A stretch of 14,312 nucleotides of DNA. It comes from Candidatus Dormiibacterota bacterium. Lineage in GTDB: Bacteria > Chloroflexota > Dormibacteria > Aeolococcales > Aeolococcaceae. This document shows, piece by piece, positions 1 through 6,808 of the stretch; within the stretch, counting starts at the first letter, position 1, and every line of letters begins with the position of its first letter. The stretch is taken from the NCBI GenBank assembly GCA_003136295.1, contig PLDZ01000141.1, positions 1 through 14,312 on the forward strand, read 5' to 3'. Both the position numbers and the translations under genes were made by a program. The notes under the pieces were generated by a model. It made no database searches and was not told where the DNA came from. It worked only from the letters and a program-made list of their open reading frames with translations.

Positions 1-485
1 GGATTCTGCGTCGCCAGCACGAAGAACGGCTCGGGCAGTGGGCGCGTCTCCCCGGCGACAGTGACCGAGTGCTCCTGCATGGCCTCGAGGAGTGCGCTCT
101 GCGTCTTGGGCGTCGCGCGGTTGACCTCGTCGGCGAGGACGATGTTCGCGAAGACCGGGCCGTGCTGGAAGATGAACCTGCGCCCGGTGTCGGTCTCGCT
201 GATGACCATCGTGCCGGTGATATCCGCAGGCATCAGGTCGGGCGTGAACTGGATGCGCGCAAAGTGCAAGGTCAGAGCGTCTCCCACGGCGCGAACCAGA
301 GCGGTCTTGCCCAGCCCCGGGACGCCCTCGAGGAGCACGTGGCCGCCGGCGAGCAACGAGGTGACCACGTGGCGCACCAACTCCTCCTGGCCGACGATGA
401 GCTTGTGCAGCTCCGCCTCCAGCGCGCGCGCCATCGTGGTGAAGTCGTCGGCGGTGGGCTGCTCGACCGCTGGAGCGCGGCTCAT
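1..485 (-). CDS. moxR: MoxR-family AAA+ ATPase (C-terminus outside window)
   Basis: Cytoplasmic AAA+ ATPase of the MoxR family. Family members act as chaperone-like ATPases that mature or insert partner proteins, often together with DUF58 or VWA-domain proteins. The 161 visible residues contain Walker A GVPGLGKT (54-61), Walker B with the acid pair in VLADEVNR (D119, E120), and the sensor-1 region ATQN at the window edge; the TPDLMPADITG stretch (81-91) is typical of MoxR. The start ATG (485-483) overlaps the TGA of the upstream 534-aa gene by 4 bp and has only a weak ribosome site, so translational coupling is likely. An ATG at residue 18 is a less likely start. It is the last visible gene of a five-gene block with an ABC exporter. 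The C-terminal lid domain and any following DUF58 gene would lie beyond position 1, which is inferred and not seen. Confidence 0.95.
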   Translation of the reverse strand, partial: MSRAPAVEQPTADDFTTMARALEAELHKLIVGQEELVRHVVTSLLAGGHVLLEGVPGLGKTALVRAVGDALTLHFARIQFTPDLMPADITGTMVISETDTGRRFIFQHGPVFANIVLADEVNRATPKTQSALLEAMQEHSVTVAGETRPLPEPFFVLATQN

Positions 486-2086
486 CCGCCCAGGCCCTGC
501 AGCGACGCGAAGTACTGACGAACGAGATCGCGGTCGCCGGGTGCGAAGCCACTGCGGTCGAGGGTTTGCAGTACGAACGTCTGGAATTGGGCGAACACCG
601 ACGACAGCGCCCGGGGCAGGACGTTCTGGCCGGACGCCAGCTGGAAACTCTGCGGGTCGCCGAAGGGCTGGTTGCCGGATCCGGGCACGAAGAGCTGCTC
701 GTTCGGCGCCGCGGCCCCGCTGTGCGGGCCGCCCGACCCCGAGGCCCCCTGGCCACCGCTCCCGCCACTCCCTCCGGACCCGGACCCACTGCCCGTGCCG
801 CTGCCGTTGCCATTGCCCGTGCCGCTGCCGTTGCCATTGCCCGTGCTATTGCCATTCCCGTTCCCGGTGGCCGTTGGCGAGCTCGACGCCTGGCTTCCAG
901 CGGACGAGCCCCCAGGCGACCCGCCCTGGCCACTGGCGCCCGCCTCGGCGTCTGCAGCAGCGGCGACACCGGTCTTGGCCGAAGCAACGGCGTCCGCAGC
1001 GGCCGCGACTCCGGCAGCGGCCGACGCGCTCGCAGCCGCGGACTGCAGCTCGGTTGACGCCGCGCCGAGCGCCTGGCCCGCCGCGGCCGTGTTCCCGGAG
1101 GCGAGTGCGCTCGCGGCGTGCTGCAGCGCGTTCGCAAGGGGTCCGTCGCCGGTCGACGAGTTTGCGGCGCGGGCGAGTGCCGACGCCAGCTGATGCGCCT
1201 GCACCGGGGTGAGTTGGGCCAGCGAACCGGCGACGGACCGCAGCGATGCGGCGGCGCTCGATAGGTTCCCCTGGGCGAGAGCCGCGGCAACCTGGCCAAG
1301 CGTTGCCGAACCGGTCATGGCCGAACCGGCGGCTGACGCGGCCCCCAGACGCGACGGGAGTGTCGGGTCGGCAAGGCTCTGGATCTGCTGACCCAGCTGG
1401 GAGATCGTCTCGAGCGCCTGCTCGGGTGTCTGCGCCTTGTGGAGTTGCGCCAGGGCGTCGCGAAGCGCCTGGTCCAGTTGATGCAACGCGCCGGTCGGGT
1501 CGGGCTGCGCGGTGGCGGCGCGATGGGCCGCCTGCTCCTGCTTGCTGATCGCCGCGATCGCCTTCTGGATCGCCGCGTGGTCGCTGGCCGCGCGCTGCGC
1601 AGCAAGAGCGTTGCTTGGGGTTGTTATCGCGAGCGCCACCGCGACAGCCACCCCCGCGGCAACCGCCAGGGCGCGCCATCTGAGGCTGCGCAGCGGGTAC
1701 ACGTCGCCCACACGCAGAGCTCTTGCTACCGACGAGGCGTCACTCCGCTGGCGCTCGCCGATCTCGGTGCTGCCGTCACCCAGCGACACCGCCGTGGCGA
1801 GGCGCTCGGCGAGGGCCAGGCGCCGGTCCGCGGTGCGCGCTGCGATGAGCGGAGACGGTCGGCGGACGACAGACAACACCGCGCCGGCGGCCAGCAGGAT
1901 GGCGCTACCGGTCGCGATCAGCGCGGCAACGGGGAGCGTCCAGATGCGCCCGGAAGCCAGCACCGCGCAGGCCCACAGAGCGGCAACCGCCGCGGACATG
2001 AGCAACCATCTCGCCACGACCTCGGCACGCGCACGCCGAACCAGCGGCCGGAGCGACGACTCCAGCGTGAGTTGAGAATCGGTCAT
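482..2086 (-). CDS. Three-TM membrane protein with Ala-rich helical region and Gly/Ser/Asn linker, MoxR-associated
   Basis: A 534-aa membrane protein of unknown function. Predicted membrane helices are at about 26-45, 50-73 and 138-154. Between the second and third lies the motif ADRRLALAERLATAV (about 85-99), which resembles DUF4175-like proteins found beside MoxR genes (from memory, not searched). After TM3 comes a long, probably extracytoplasmic Ala/Gln-rich helical region, then a low-complexity Gly/Ser/Asn linker (about 386-456) and a short C-terminal domain ending near DRDLVRQYFASLQ. The ATG at 2086 is preferred over an upstream in-frame ATG (2158) because it has a GGAGG site and forms an ATGA overlap with the upstream permease. 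Its own TGA overlaps the moxR start. The linker is encoded partly by a 24-bp tandem repeat. It may be the client of the MoxR ATPase or a structural partner of the ABC exporter; both are inference. Confidence 0.85.
   Translation of the reverse strand: MTDSQLTLESSLRPLVRRARAEVVARWLLMSAAVAALWACAVLASGRIWTLPVAALIATGSAILLAAGAVLSVVRRPSPLIAARTADRRLALAERLATAVSLGDGSTEIGERQRSDASSVARALRVGDVYPLRSLRWRALAVAAGVAVAVALAITTPSNALAAQRAASDHAAIQKAIAAISKQEQAAHRAATAQPDPTGALHQLDQALRDALAQLHKAQTPEQALETISQLGQQIQSLADPTLPSRLGAASAAGSAMTGSATLGQVAAALAQGNLSSAAASLRSVAGSLAQLTPVQAHQLASALARAANSSTGDGPLANALQHAASALASGNTAAAGQALGAASTELQSAAASASAAAGVAAAADAVASAKTGVAAAADAEAGASGQGGSPGGSSAGSQASSSPTATGNGNGNSTGNGNGSGTGNGNGSGTGSGSGSGGSGGSGGQGASGSGGPHSGAAAPNEQLFVPGSGNQPFGDPQSFQLASGQNVLPRALSSVFAQFQTFVLQTLDRSGFAPGDRDLVRQYFASLQGLGG
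791..862. repeat. 24-bp tandem repeat, two perfect copies plus one degenerate copy
   Basis: Positions 791-814 and 815-838 are identical 24-mers starting gcccgtgccgctgccg; 839-862 is a degenerate third copy. The unit length is a multiple of three, so copy-number change would keep the reading frame of the 534-aa protein. On the minus strand it encodes the repeating Asn-Gly-Asn-Gly-Ser-Gly-Thr-Gly linker. The repeat is a candidate for length variation between strains. Confidence 0.9.
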
Positions 2087-3102
2087 GTGCCCTCCGGCAG
2101 GGCGCGGCGCGGCCACGGCACCCTGCCGCGCAGCGCGACGATAGCCAGGCTGATGCACACCGAGGACAGTGCGATGGCGAACACCACGAACACCTGCCAG
2201 ATGTGCCAGCCGTTGAGCGGCCCGGAGCCGATGCGATCAAAGGTAACCGCACCGCAGTTGTAACCGGAGGGGGAGCTGAAGCTGCCACCGCCGAATGTGT
2301 TCGGGAGGAGGCCAGATGTGCAGTTCTGAAGGGAGATCGACGCCACCTCGCTGCCGATCGCGACCCCGGGACTGAGGGCCATGATCAGCGGCGGCGCCGC
2401 GCTCTGCTGCGGGACGATGGCGGGGCCGGCGATGAGTCCGCTGCCGCTGCTCGAACTGTACCCGCCGCCGTTGACTCCGGATGCGAAGCCTTGGGCAAGA
2501 AGATACGAGCCGAGGACGAGCGGTCCGACCAACAGGATGAACATGGCGACGTACGAGCACACGATCGCCCCCGTCGGCCCTTTGCTGATCGCGGAGAAAA
2601 GGATCGACATCGAGCCGATCGTGACCGCCGTCAGCGCGCCGAGCCCGACGACGATGAGGATGTCGCTCCAGGCGATACCGCCGAGCAACGCAACCACGGA
2701 AAGGATGGGCAGCGAGGCCACGAGCAGGAAGCCCATGAACGCCAGCGACGCCGCGAGCTTGCCGATCACCACCCGCCACGGGCGTACGCGCGTGCACAGC
2801 AGCAGGTCGAGCGTCTGGCGCTCACGCTCACCAGCGATCGAGCCGGCGACGAGACCCGGGACGAGGAGCAGCAGGAGCGCAACGACGACCGCCACCAGAG
2901 AGTCGAACACCGTCACCCCGGAGTGCGCCAGCACGGTCACCGACGCCGACTGGTTTCCCGCCGAGGCGTACGCGAGGATCGCCACAACCCCAAGCGCGGC
3001 CAGCCAGCAGAACAGGATGAACGCCGCGCGCTTGCTGCGCATGCGGGTCCGCGCCTCCCGTGCCACGATCGGATTCCAGACCAACGAACCCATGCGAGTC
3101 AT
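2083..3102 (-). CDS. ABC-2 type transporter permease
   Basis: A 339-aa inner-membrane permease, the transmembrane half of an ABC-2 exporter. About six hydrophobic helices are visible (25-46, 64-88, 115-140, 146-168, 176-202, 300-325). The cytoplasmic motif IAGERERQTLDLLLCTRV (89-106) is the hallmark segment of ABC-2 permeases (usual form ERERGTLE-LLLSTP). Between TM5 and TM6 sits an external loop of about 95 residues rich in Gly and Ser, with two cysteines (C261, C283) that could form a disulfide. The start ATG (3102-3100) overlaps the stop of the upstream ATPase gene (ATGA), and its own TGA overlaps the next gene's ATG. It presumably pairs with that ATPase. The substrate is unknown; the exported 840-aa protein of the same block could be an accessory subunit. 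Confidence 0.93.
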   Translation of the reverse strand: MTRMGSLVWNPIVAREARTRMRSKRAAFILFCWLAALGVVAILAYASAGNQSASVTVLAHSGVTVFDSLVAVVVALLLLLVPGLVAGSIAGERERQTLDLLLCTRVRPWRVVIGKLAASLAFMGFLLVASLPILSVVALLGGIAWSDILIVVGLGALTAVTIGSMSILFSAISKGPTGAIVCSYVAMFILLVGPLVLGSYLLAQGFASGVNGGGYSSSSGSGLIAGPAIVPQQSAAPPLIMALSPGVAIGSEVASISLQNCTSGLLPNTFGGGSFSSPSGYNCGAVTFDRIGSGPLNGWHIWQVFVVFAIALSSVCISLAIVALRGRVPWPRRALPEGT

Positions 3103-4031
3103 GCGGTCTGCTCCAGCGGCTGACCGGTGACGCGGAGGAAGACGTCCTCGAGGCTTGATCCCACGGGATTGACGGCGGTCACAGTGATGCCTGCAGCGAG
3201 CAGCGCCTGCAGAATCGCCGAGGTTGCCTCTGCTCCGGCATGCACGTCAACCTCGACGTAGGCGTCGCCAGGCCGCACGGCGATCACACCCGGGATGCCG
3301 TCCAGGGCCACTGCAGCCGCGTGCACATCTCCGGCGACGTTGATCCGCAAGGTGCTGCGGTCACGACCGCCGGTCAGCTCCTCGAGCGTGCCCTGCGCCA
3401 CCATGCGACCGCCGTCGATAAAGCCGAAGGATGTGCACATCTCGGCGAGCTCGGGAAGGATGTGGCTGCTCACCACCATCGTCTTGCCCATGTTGTGCAG
3501 TTCGCGCACCAGCTCGCGCAGCTCAACGCGCGCGCGGGGGTCGAGTCCCGACGCGGGCTCATCGAGCAGGAGCACGGGCGGGTCGGGGATCAGCGCCCGA
3601 GCCAGGCAGAGCCGCTGCTTCATCCCGCGCGACAGCGCCTCGACGGGTGTGTCCATGCGATCGGGCAAGCCGACCAGGTCCATGAGGTCGGCTGCCAGGC
3701 GGCCAATCCGGGCGCGGGGAATCCGGTAGCACGACGCGTAAAACGTCAGGTATTCTCGCGCCGTCATCCGGTCGTACACCCCGAAGAAGTCGGGCATCCA
3801 GCCGACACGCTCGCGCACCACTTGCGGATGGGTGAGGATATCGAGGCCATCGACCGACGCTGTTCCTGACGTTGGCTGCAGAAGTCCGGCGAGGATCCGA
3901 AGCGTTGTCGTCTTGCCCGCTCCGTTTGGTCCTACCAGCCCGAACACTGCGCCGGTGTCGATCTGGAACGAGCAGTCGGAAAGCGCCATCCGCTCCCCGA
4001 ACGCCCTGGCAAGGTGTGTGCCGGTGATCAC
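3099..4031 (-). CDS. ABC transporter ATP-binding protein
   Basis: A 310-aa ATPase subunit that drives the adjacent ABC-2 permease. Motifs in order: Walker A GPNGAGKTT (34-42), signature LSRGMKQRL (133-141), Walker B VLLLDEP (153-159), D-loop SGLD (161-164) and switch histidine H190 (VSSHILPE). The Q-loop position reads GWMPDFFGVYD (78-87), so Asp/Phe replace the usual Gln; I recall this variant in a subset of ABC-2 ATPases. About 80 residues follow the nucleotide-binding domain and end in the SSLEDVFL motif (292-299) typical of exporter ATPases of the drug/lipid/Gld type. The start is GTG (4031-4029), overlapping the TGA of the upstream gene as GTGA. No strong ribosome site is visible, which fits translational coupling. 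Confidence 0.95.
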   Translation of the reverse strand: MITGTHLARAFGERMALSDCSFQIDTGAVFGLVGPNGAGKTTTLRILAGLLQPTSGTASVDGLDILTHPQVVRERVGWMPDFFGVYDRMTAREYLTFYASCYRIPRARIGRLAADLMDLVGLPDRMDTPVEALSRGMKQRLCLARALIPDPPVLLLDEPASGLDPRARVELRELVRELHNMGKTMVVSSHILPELAEMCTSFGFIDGGRMVAQGTLEELTGGRDRSTLRINVAGDVHAAAVALDGIPGVIAVRPGDAYVEVDVHAGAEATSAILQALLAAGITVTAVNPVGSSLEDVFLRVTGQPLEQTA

Positions 4032-6550
4032 GACGCGGCCCCGGCGACGGGCGTCACCATTGGTGGAGTCAGTGTGGTGCCGCCAGAGGGCCCGGTCATG
4101 CGCAGCAGTATGGATCCGTCGGGAAGCACGTATTTCAGTGGACCGTCAACGGTCGCATCGACCGCTGACGCGACCGAATGGGTGTCGAGCGGGATCCAGG
4201 ACGCACTCGCGGGGTCGAACACGGAAAGGGTGATCGCGCCTGCGGCCGGGGCGGAGCCACCGGTGCTGCAAATTGCAGGTCCCGATATCGGGGCGGGTCC
4301 GGAGCACGTAGACGTCGAGGCGCCCTCCTCGATATTCAGGCTGGCGTACGGCCCGGTGCCCACCGGCGCGCTGTAGACGGCGCTTTCTGAGCCCGTGAGC
4401 AGCAGGTTGCCGAAAAACGCGGAGGTGCTGGCGGTGGCGCCCGTCACATCGACCAGGCTCGCCACCTGCGTCGTGGTGTCACCAACGGTGCGCCCAACAT
4501 GGAGTGGGATGACGATCGCGTCCATCTCGGTGACGGGGATGCCCCCCGCATTGATCGGCGCCAGCCCGGGAAGAGAACCCCGGACGACGCCGATGAACAC
4601 TGGCTGGGTTTGCGCCTGTCCACTGCCCGGCATACCGGGAAAGGGCGCAGGGACCGCGTAGCCGATCCCGCCGCCGTAGAGGCCGTCCTCGATCGCGGCG
4701 ACGATCTCGCTGGCGCGCTCCTTGCTATTTGCGCCGGAGGACGTGGCGCAGCACCCACCTTGAGGCGCGCCAGTATTGCTTGACGGGTTGACTGCATCGT
4801 GGATCGAGACCGACGCGCCGGCGGCGAGTGCCCCGCTGTCGCTCCAACCGGTCTCAGGGACTTGGACCGCGCTGTCCAGCATGTTGGCGCCGAGCATGTT
4901 CGTGATCGCGCCGCTGACCGTCATATGTGCGGCGGCGAGTGATGCGTCGACCACGGTTGCGGAGTAGGGGATCGTCGCCTCGGCGTCGAACCCGTGCGTT
5001 GTCGCCGGTCCCGCGCCCTCGACGAGCACGCCGTTCTGCCCCGGAAGGATCACGACGCCGCCCGAGCCGGTTTCGACACCTTCCAGCCCGGCAGCATCGG
5101 CCGGTGCACCGAGCTGAATTAGGCGGGATCCTCCGTGCTGCGAGAACAACGCTGCGAGCGTCTGCACGCGCGCGGTACCCGTCTGGGGATCCACCGTCAC
5201 CACGCGGACGACGTTGAGTGCCGCGTCGTGCCCCGCGGTTCCGAGACCGGTCGCCATCATCACAGCAGTCGTGGTCACTGCGACAGCCGGCACGATGAGC
5301 CAGGCAAGTGCTGCATGGCGGCGGCGCCAGAGCACGATGAACGTCAAGGGCGCGATCAAGAGCACGTACACCGCGATGACGATCGCGAGCACCGCCGCGC
5401 TGGGAATGAAGAGCCCGGGGATGTCCTGCAGCTCGCCCATGAGGTACCCGTCGGTGGTCAGGCCTGCAGGCTCCGCCGCGGGCGCGGCGCGCTGCTCAGC
5501 CGTGACGAGAACATGGCGCAAAAGCGCGAGCGTTCCAACCCAATTGGCGGCTTGCCCGGAAGCCGGGTCGATGGCGAGGACTGTCACGTCACCCTGATCG
5601 ACGCTGCTGTCCACCTCGATGGGGTTCCCACCGTCGGTGAGCGGCACCGTCGCTCCCGCGTGCGGTTGCAGGACGCCAATCTGCAGTGGTGCCAGCGGCT
5701 CCGAGGTGCCAAGAATCGCAGTTGTTGACGGGAGTGTCGAAATCTGAGCCAGCCCCGAGAGGGTTGCGGGAACAAGCGCCGCGGGAAGTCCGCTCGTCGT
5801 GTCTCGGAAGCGGTCCGTCGCGGCAATGACCAGGGTGCCGCCGGTGCTGACGTACGCGGAAAGGGCGCTGCGCTGGCCCGCGTCGAGCGACCCTGTTGCC
5901 GCATTGTCGATGATCACCGCCACGAATCCCTCGAGCGACGCCCCGGAGTCGGGCAGGGTGGCCGGCGCGATGTGGACAACGGCCGGCTGCTGCCCGTCGG
6001 GGAGCCGGATGCCCGCGACAGAGTCAAGGCCGGACGGGTCGTCGCAGACGACCGCAACCGCGTCCTGGACAGTGCCAGTGAAGTCGGTCGACGACACGAC
6101 AACCTGGTCGACAACGTTGCCTGCAGCGTCAAGCAGGCGTGCCTGCGGTGAATTGGCGGATGCCGCGATATCGATGACGTAGCGCTTGGTCGTCCCGGCG
6201 GCGAGCTGGACAGGGATCCGATCAACGTACGACGCTGAAGACGCGCCGTTGCCGCAGTACGACGCCTTCAAAAAGCTGACGCAGCGCTGCTGGTTCGCCG
6301 ACCCCGTGACGGCGATCTCAATCGTGCCGCTGAAGTCAGGCCCGTTGTTGGTCAGCGTGACCTGCAACGGCGTCCACGTGGTGGAGGCGGAAGCCGACGT
6401 CGCGTATGCGAGCGTCACGTTCAGGGTCACCGGGGGCGAGCCCGCGCGCGCGCTCAACGGCGCCGCAAGCCCGGCAAGGGCCGCGGCGGCGAGCGCGAGA
6501 ACCAGGCGTGCTCCTACGCGTCTCCGGCCGCCCTTCGGACCGTTGGACAC
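4028..6550 (-). CDS. Large exported/membrane protein with beta-sandwich and amidotransferase-like fold domains, ABC-exporter associated
   Basis: An 840-aa protein of unknown function. The N-terminus is a basic stretch followed by a hydrophobic signal or anchor (about 14-36, ending near PLSARAG). Next come a beta-rich domain (about 40-150) with LQVTLTNNG, as in CARDB-like domains, and a segment of about 165-355 whose YVSTGGTLVIAA motif resembles class I amidotransferase-like folds seen in MoxR/DUF58-linked proteins. Two adjacent membrane helices (about 384-408 and 413-437) flank a WRRRH turn, and about 400 mainly extracytoplasmic residues follow. Cysteines are few and include a CC pair near 600. 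The GTG at 6550 is chosen because AGGAGG and GGAGGTG lie just upstream; a GTG at 6595 in the same frame has no such support. It heads the coupled block and its TGA overlaps the ATPase GTG. A GldG-like accessory role is a guess. Confidence 0.85.
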   Translation of the reverse strand: MSNGPKGGRRRVGARLVLALAAAALAGLAAPLSARAGSPPVTLNVTLAYATSASASTTWTPLQVTLTNNGPDFSGTIEIAVTGSANQQRCVSFLKASYCGNGASSASYVDRIPVQLAAGTTKRYVIDIAASANSPQARLLDAAGNVVDQVVVSSTDFTGTVQDAVAVVCDDPSGLDSVAGIRLPDGQQPAVVHIAPATLPDSGASLEGFVAVIIDNAATGSLDAGQRSALSAYVSTGGTLVIAATDRFRDTTSGLPAALVPATLSGLAQISTLPSTTAILGTSEPLAPLQIGVLQPHAGATVPLTDGGNPIEVDSSVDQGDVTVLAIDPASGQAANWVGTLALLRHVLVTAEQRAAPAAEPAGLTTDGYLMGELQDIPGLFIPSAAVLAIVIAVYVLLIAPLTFIVLWRRRHAALAWLIVPAVAVTTTAVMMATGLGTAGHDAALNVVRVVTVDPQTGTARVQTLAALFSQHGGSRLIQLGAPADAAGLEGVETGSGGVVILPGQNGVLVEGAGPATTHGFDAEATIPYSATVVDASLAAAHMTVSGAITNMLGANMLDSAVQVPETGWSDSGALAAGASVSIHDAVNPSSNTGAPQGGCCATSSGANSKERASEIVAAIEDGLYGGGIGYAVPAPFPGMPGSGQAQTQPVFIGVVRGSLPGLAPINAGGIPVTEMDAIVIPLHVGRTVGDTTTQVASLVDVTGATASTSAFFGNLLLTGSESAVYSAPVGTGPYASLNIEEGASTSTCSGPAPISGPAICSTGGSAPAAGAITLSVFDPASASWIPLDTHSVASAVDATVDGPLKYVLPDGSILLRMTGPSGGTTLTPPMVTPVAGAAS

Positions 6551-6555
6551 GAATT

Positions 6556-6569
6556 CACCTCCACCTCCT
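6556..6569 (-). promoter_or_regulatory. Strong double ribosome-binding site deciding the GTG start
   Basis: On the minus strand AGGAGG (6569-6564) is followed by GGAGGTG (6562-6556), then a 5-nt spacer and the GTG at 6550. This is the best Shine-Dalgarno match in the window. It rules in 6550 as the start and makes the 15 upstream in-frame codons non-coding. Confidence 0.8.
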
Positions 6570-6588
6570 GCGATCAGGACGTCACCAT

Positions 6589-6613
6589 AACGCACCCTTT
6601 GGGCGAAAGTTCC
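6589..6613 (-). promoter_or_regulatory. Candidate ECF-sigma-type promoter of the exporter/MoxR block
   Basis: On the minus strand GGAAC (6613-6609, within GGGGAACTTT) is followed by a 16-nt spacer and CGTT (6592-6589). GGAAC and CGTT at this distance match the general ECF sigma factor consensus. A transcript starting about 7-10 nt downstream would include the strong ribosome site and the GTG at 6550. It lies in the 72-bp gap between the 60-aa gene and the large exported protein. This is a pattern match only. Confidence 0.4.
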
Positions 6614-6622
6614 CCTTTGCGC

Positions 6623-6805
6623 CTATTTGCTGGCGCCTACGCCGGGGGCGCGGTAGAGGAATTGGTTCAGCCCCTCCGCGTGGAGCTCGAACGCCCCGAG
6701 CCCGAGCGCCACCAGAGCACACACCAGTGCCGCAACCATCATGAGACGCCTGGCTCTTAGCTTTCGTCGCTTCACCTCGGTAAGGACCTCCGGGTTGTGG
6801 CGCAT
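6623..6805 (-). CDS. Small single-pass membrane protein (60 aa)
   Basis: Unrecognised small protein. It has a basic N-terminal 20 residues (EVKRRKLRARR), one clear membrane helix (about 21-42) and a short polar tail with EGLNQFLYRAPGVGAS, which reads as a structured rather than random end. The start ATG (6805-6803) lies 3 bp after the TGA of the MsrQ-like gene, so the two are almost certainly co-transcribed and probably coupled; no good ribosome site is present. The basic N-terminus suggests N-in, C-out topology. It may be a subunit or assembly partner of the six-TM protein. The positioning, the TM helix and the tail support a real gene, although it is short. Confidence 0.75.
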   Translation of the reverse strand: MRHNPEVLTEVKRRKLRARRLMMVAALVCALVALGLGAFELHAEGLNQFLYRAPGVGASK

Positions 6806-6808
6806 CGG

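Noticed and set aside
791..862. Possible CRISPR or short direct-repeat array
   Set aside because: The copies are directly abutting with no spacers and encode a regular Gly/Asn linker, so this is a coding minisatellite.
61..1212. Long plus-strand ORF of 383 codons
   Set aside because: It lies antisense to moxR and the 534-aa gene, and its product is Arg/Pro-rich low complexity caused by the GC-rich repeat. The minus-strand products have recognisable motifs and 4-bp overlaps.
2203..3123. Plus-strand ORFs of 306 and 249 codons
   Set aside because: They are antisense to the ABC-2 permease, have highly charged composition without domains, and no ribosome site was seen; they are typical GC-rich shadow frames.
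6593..6608. CCCAAAGGG palindrome between the two promoter elements
   Set aside because: Three-bp arms are too short to call an operator or terminator.
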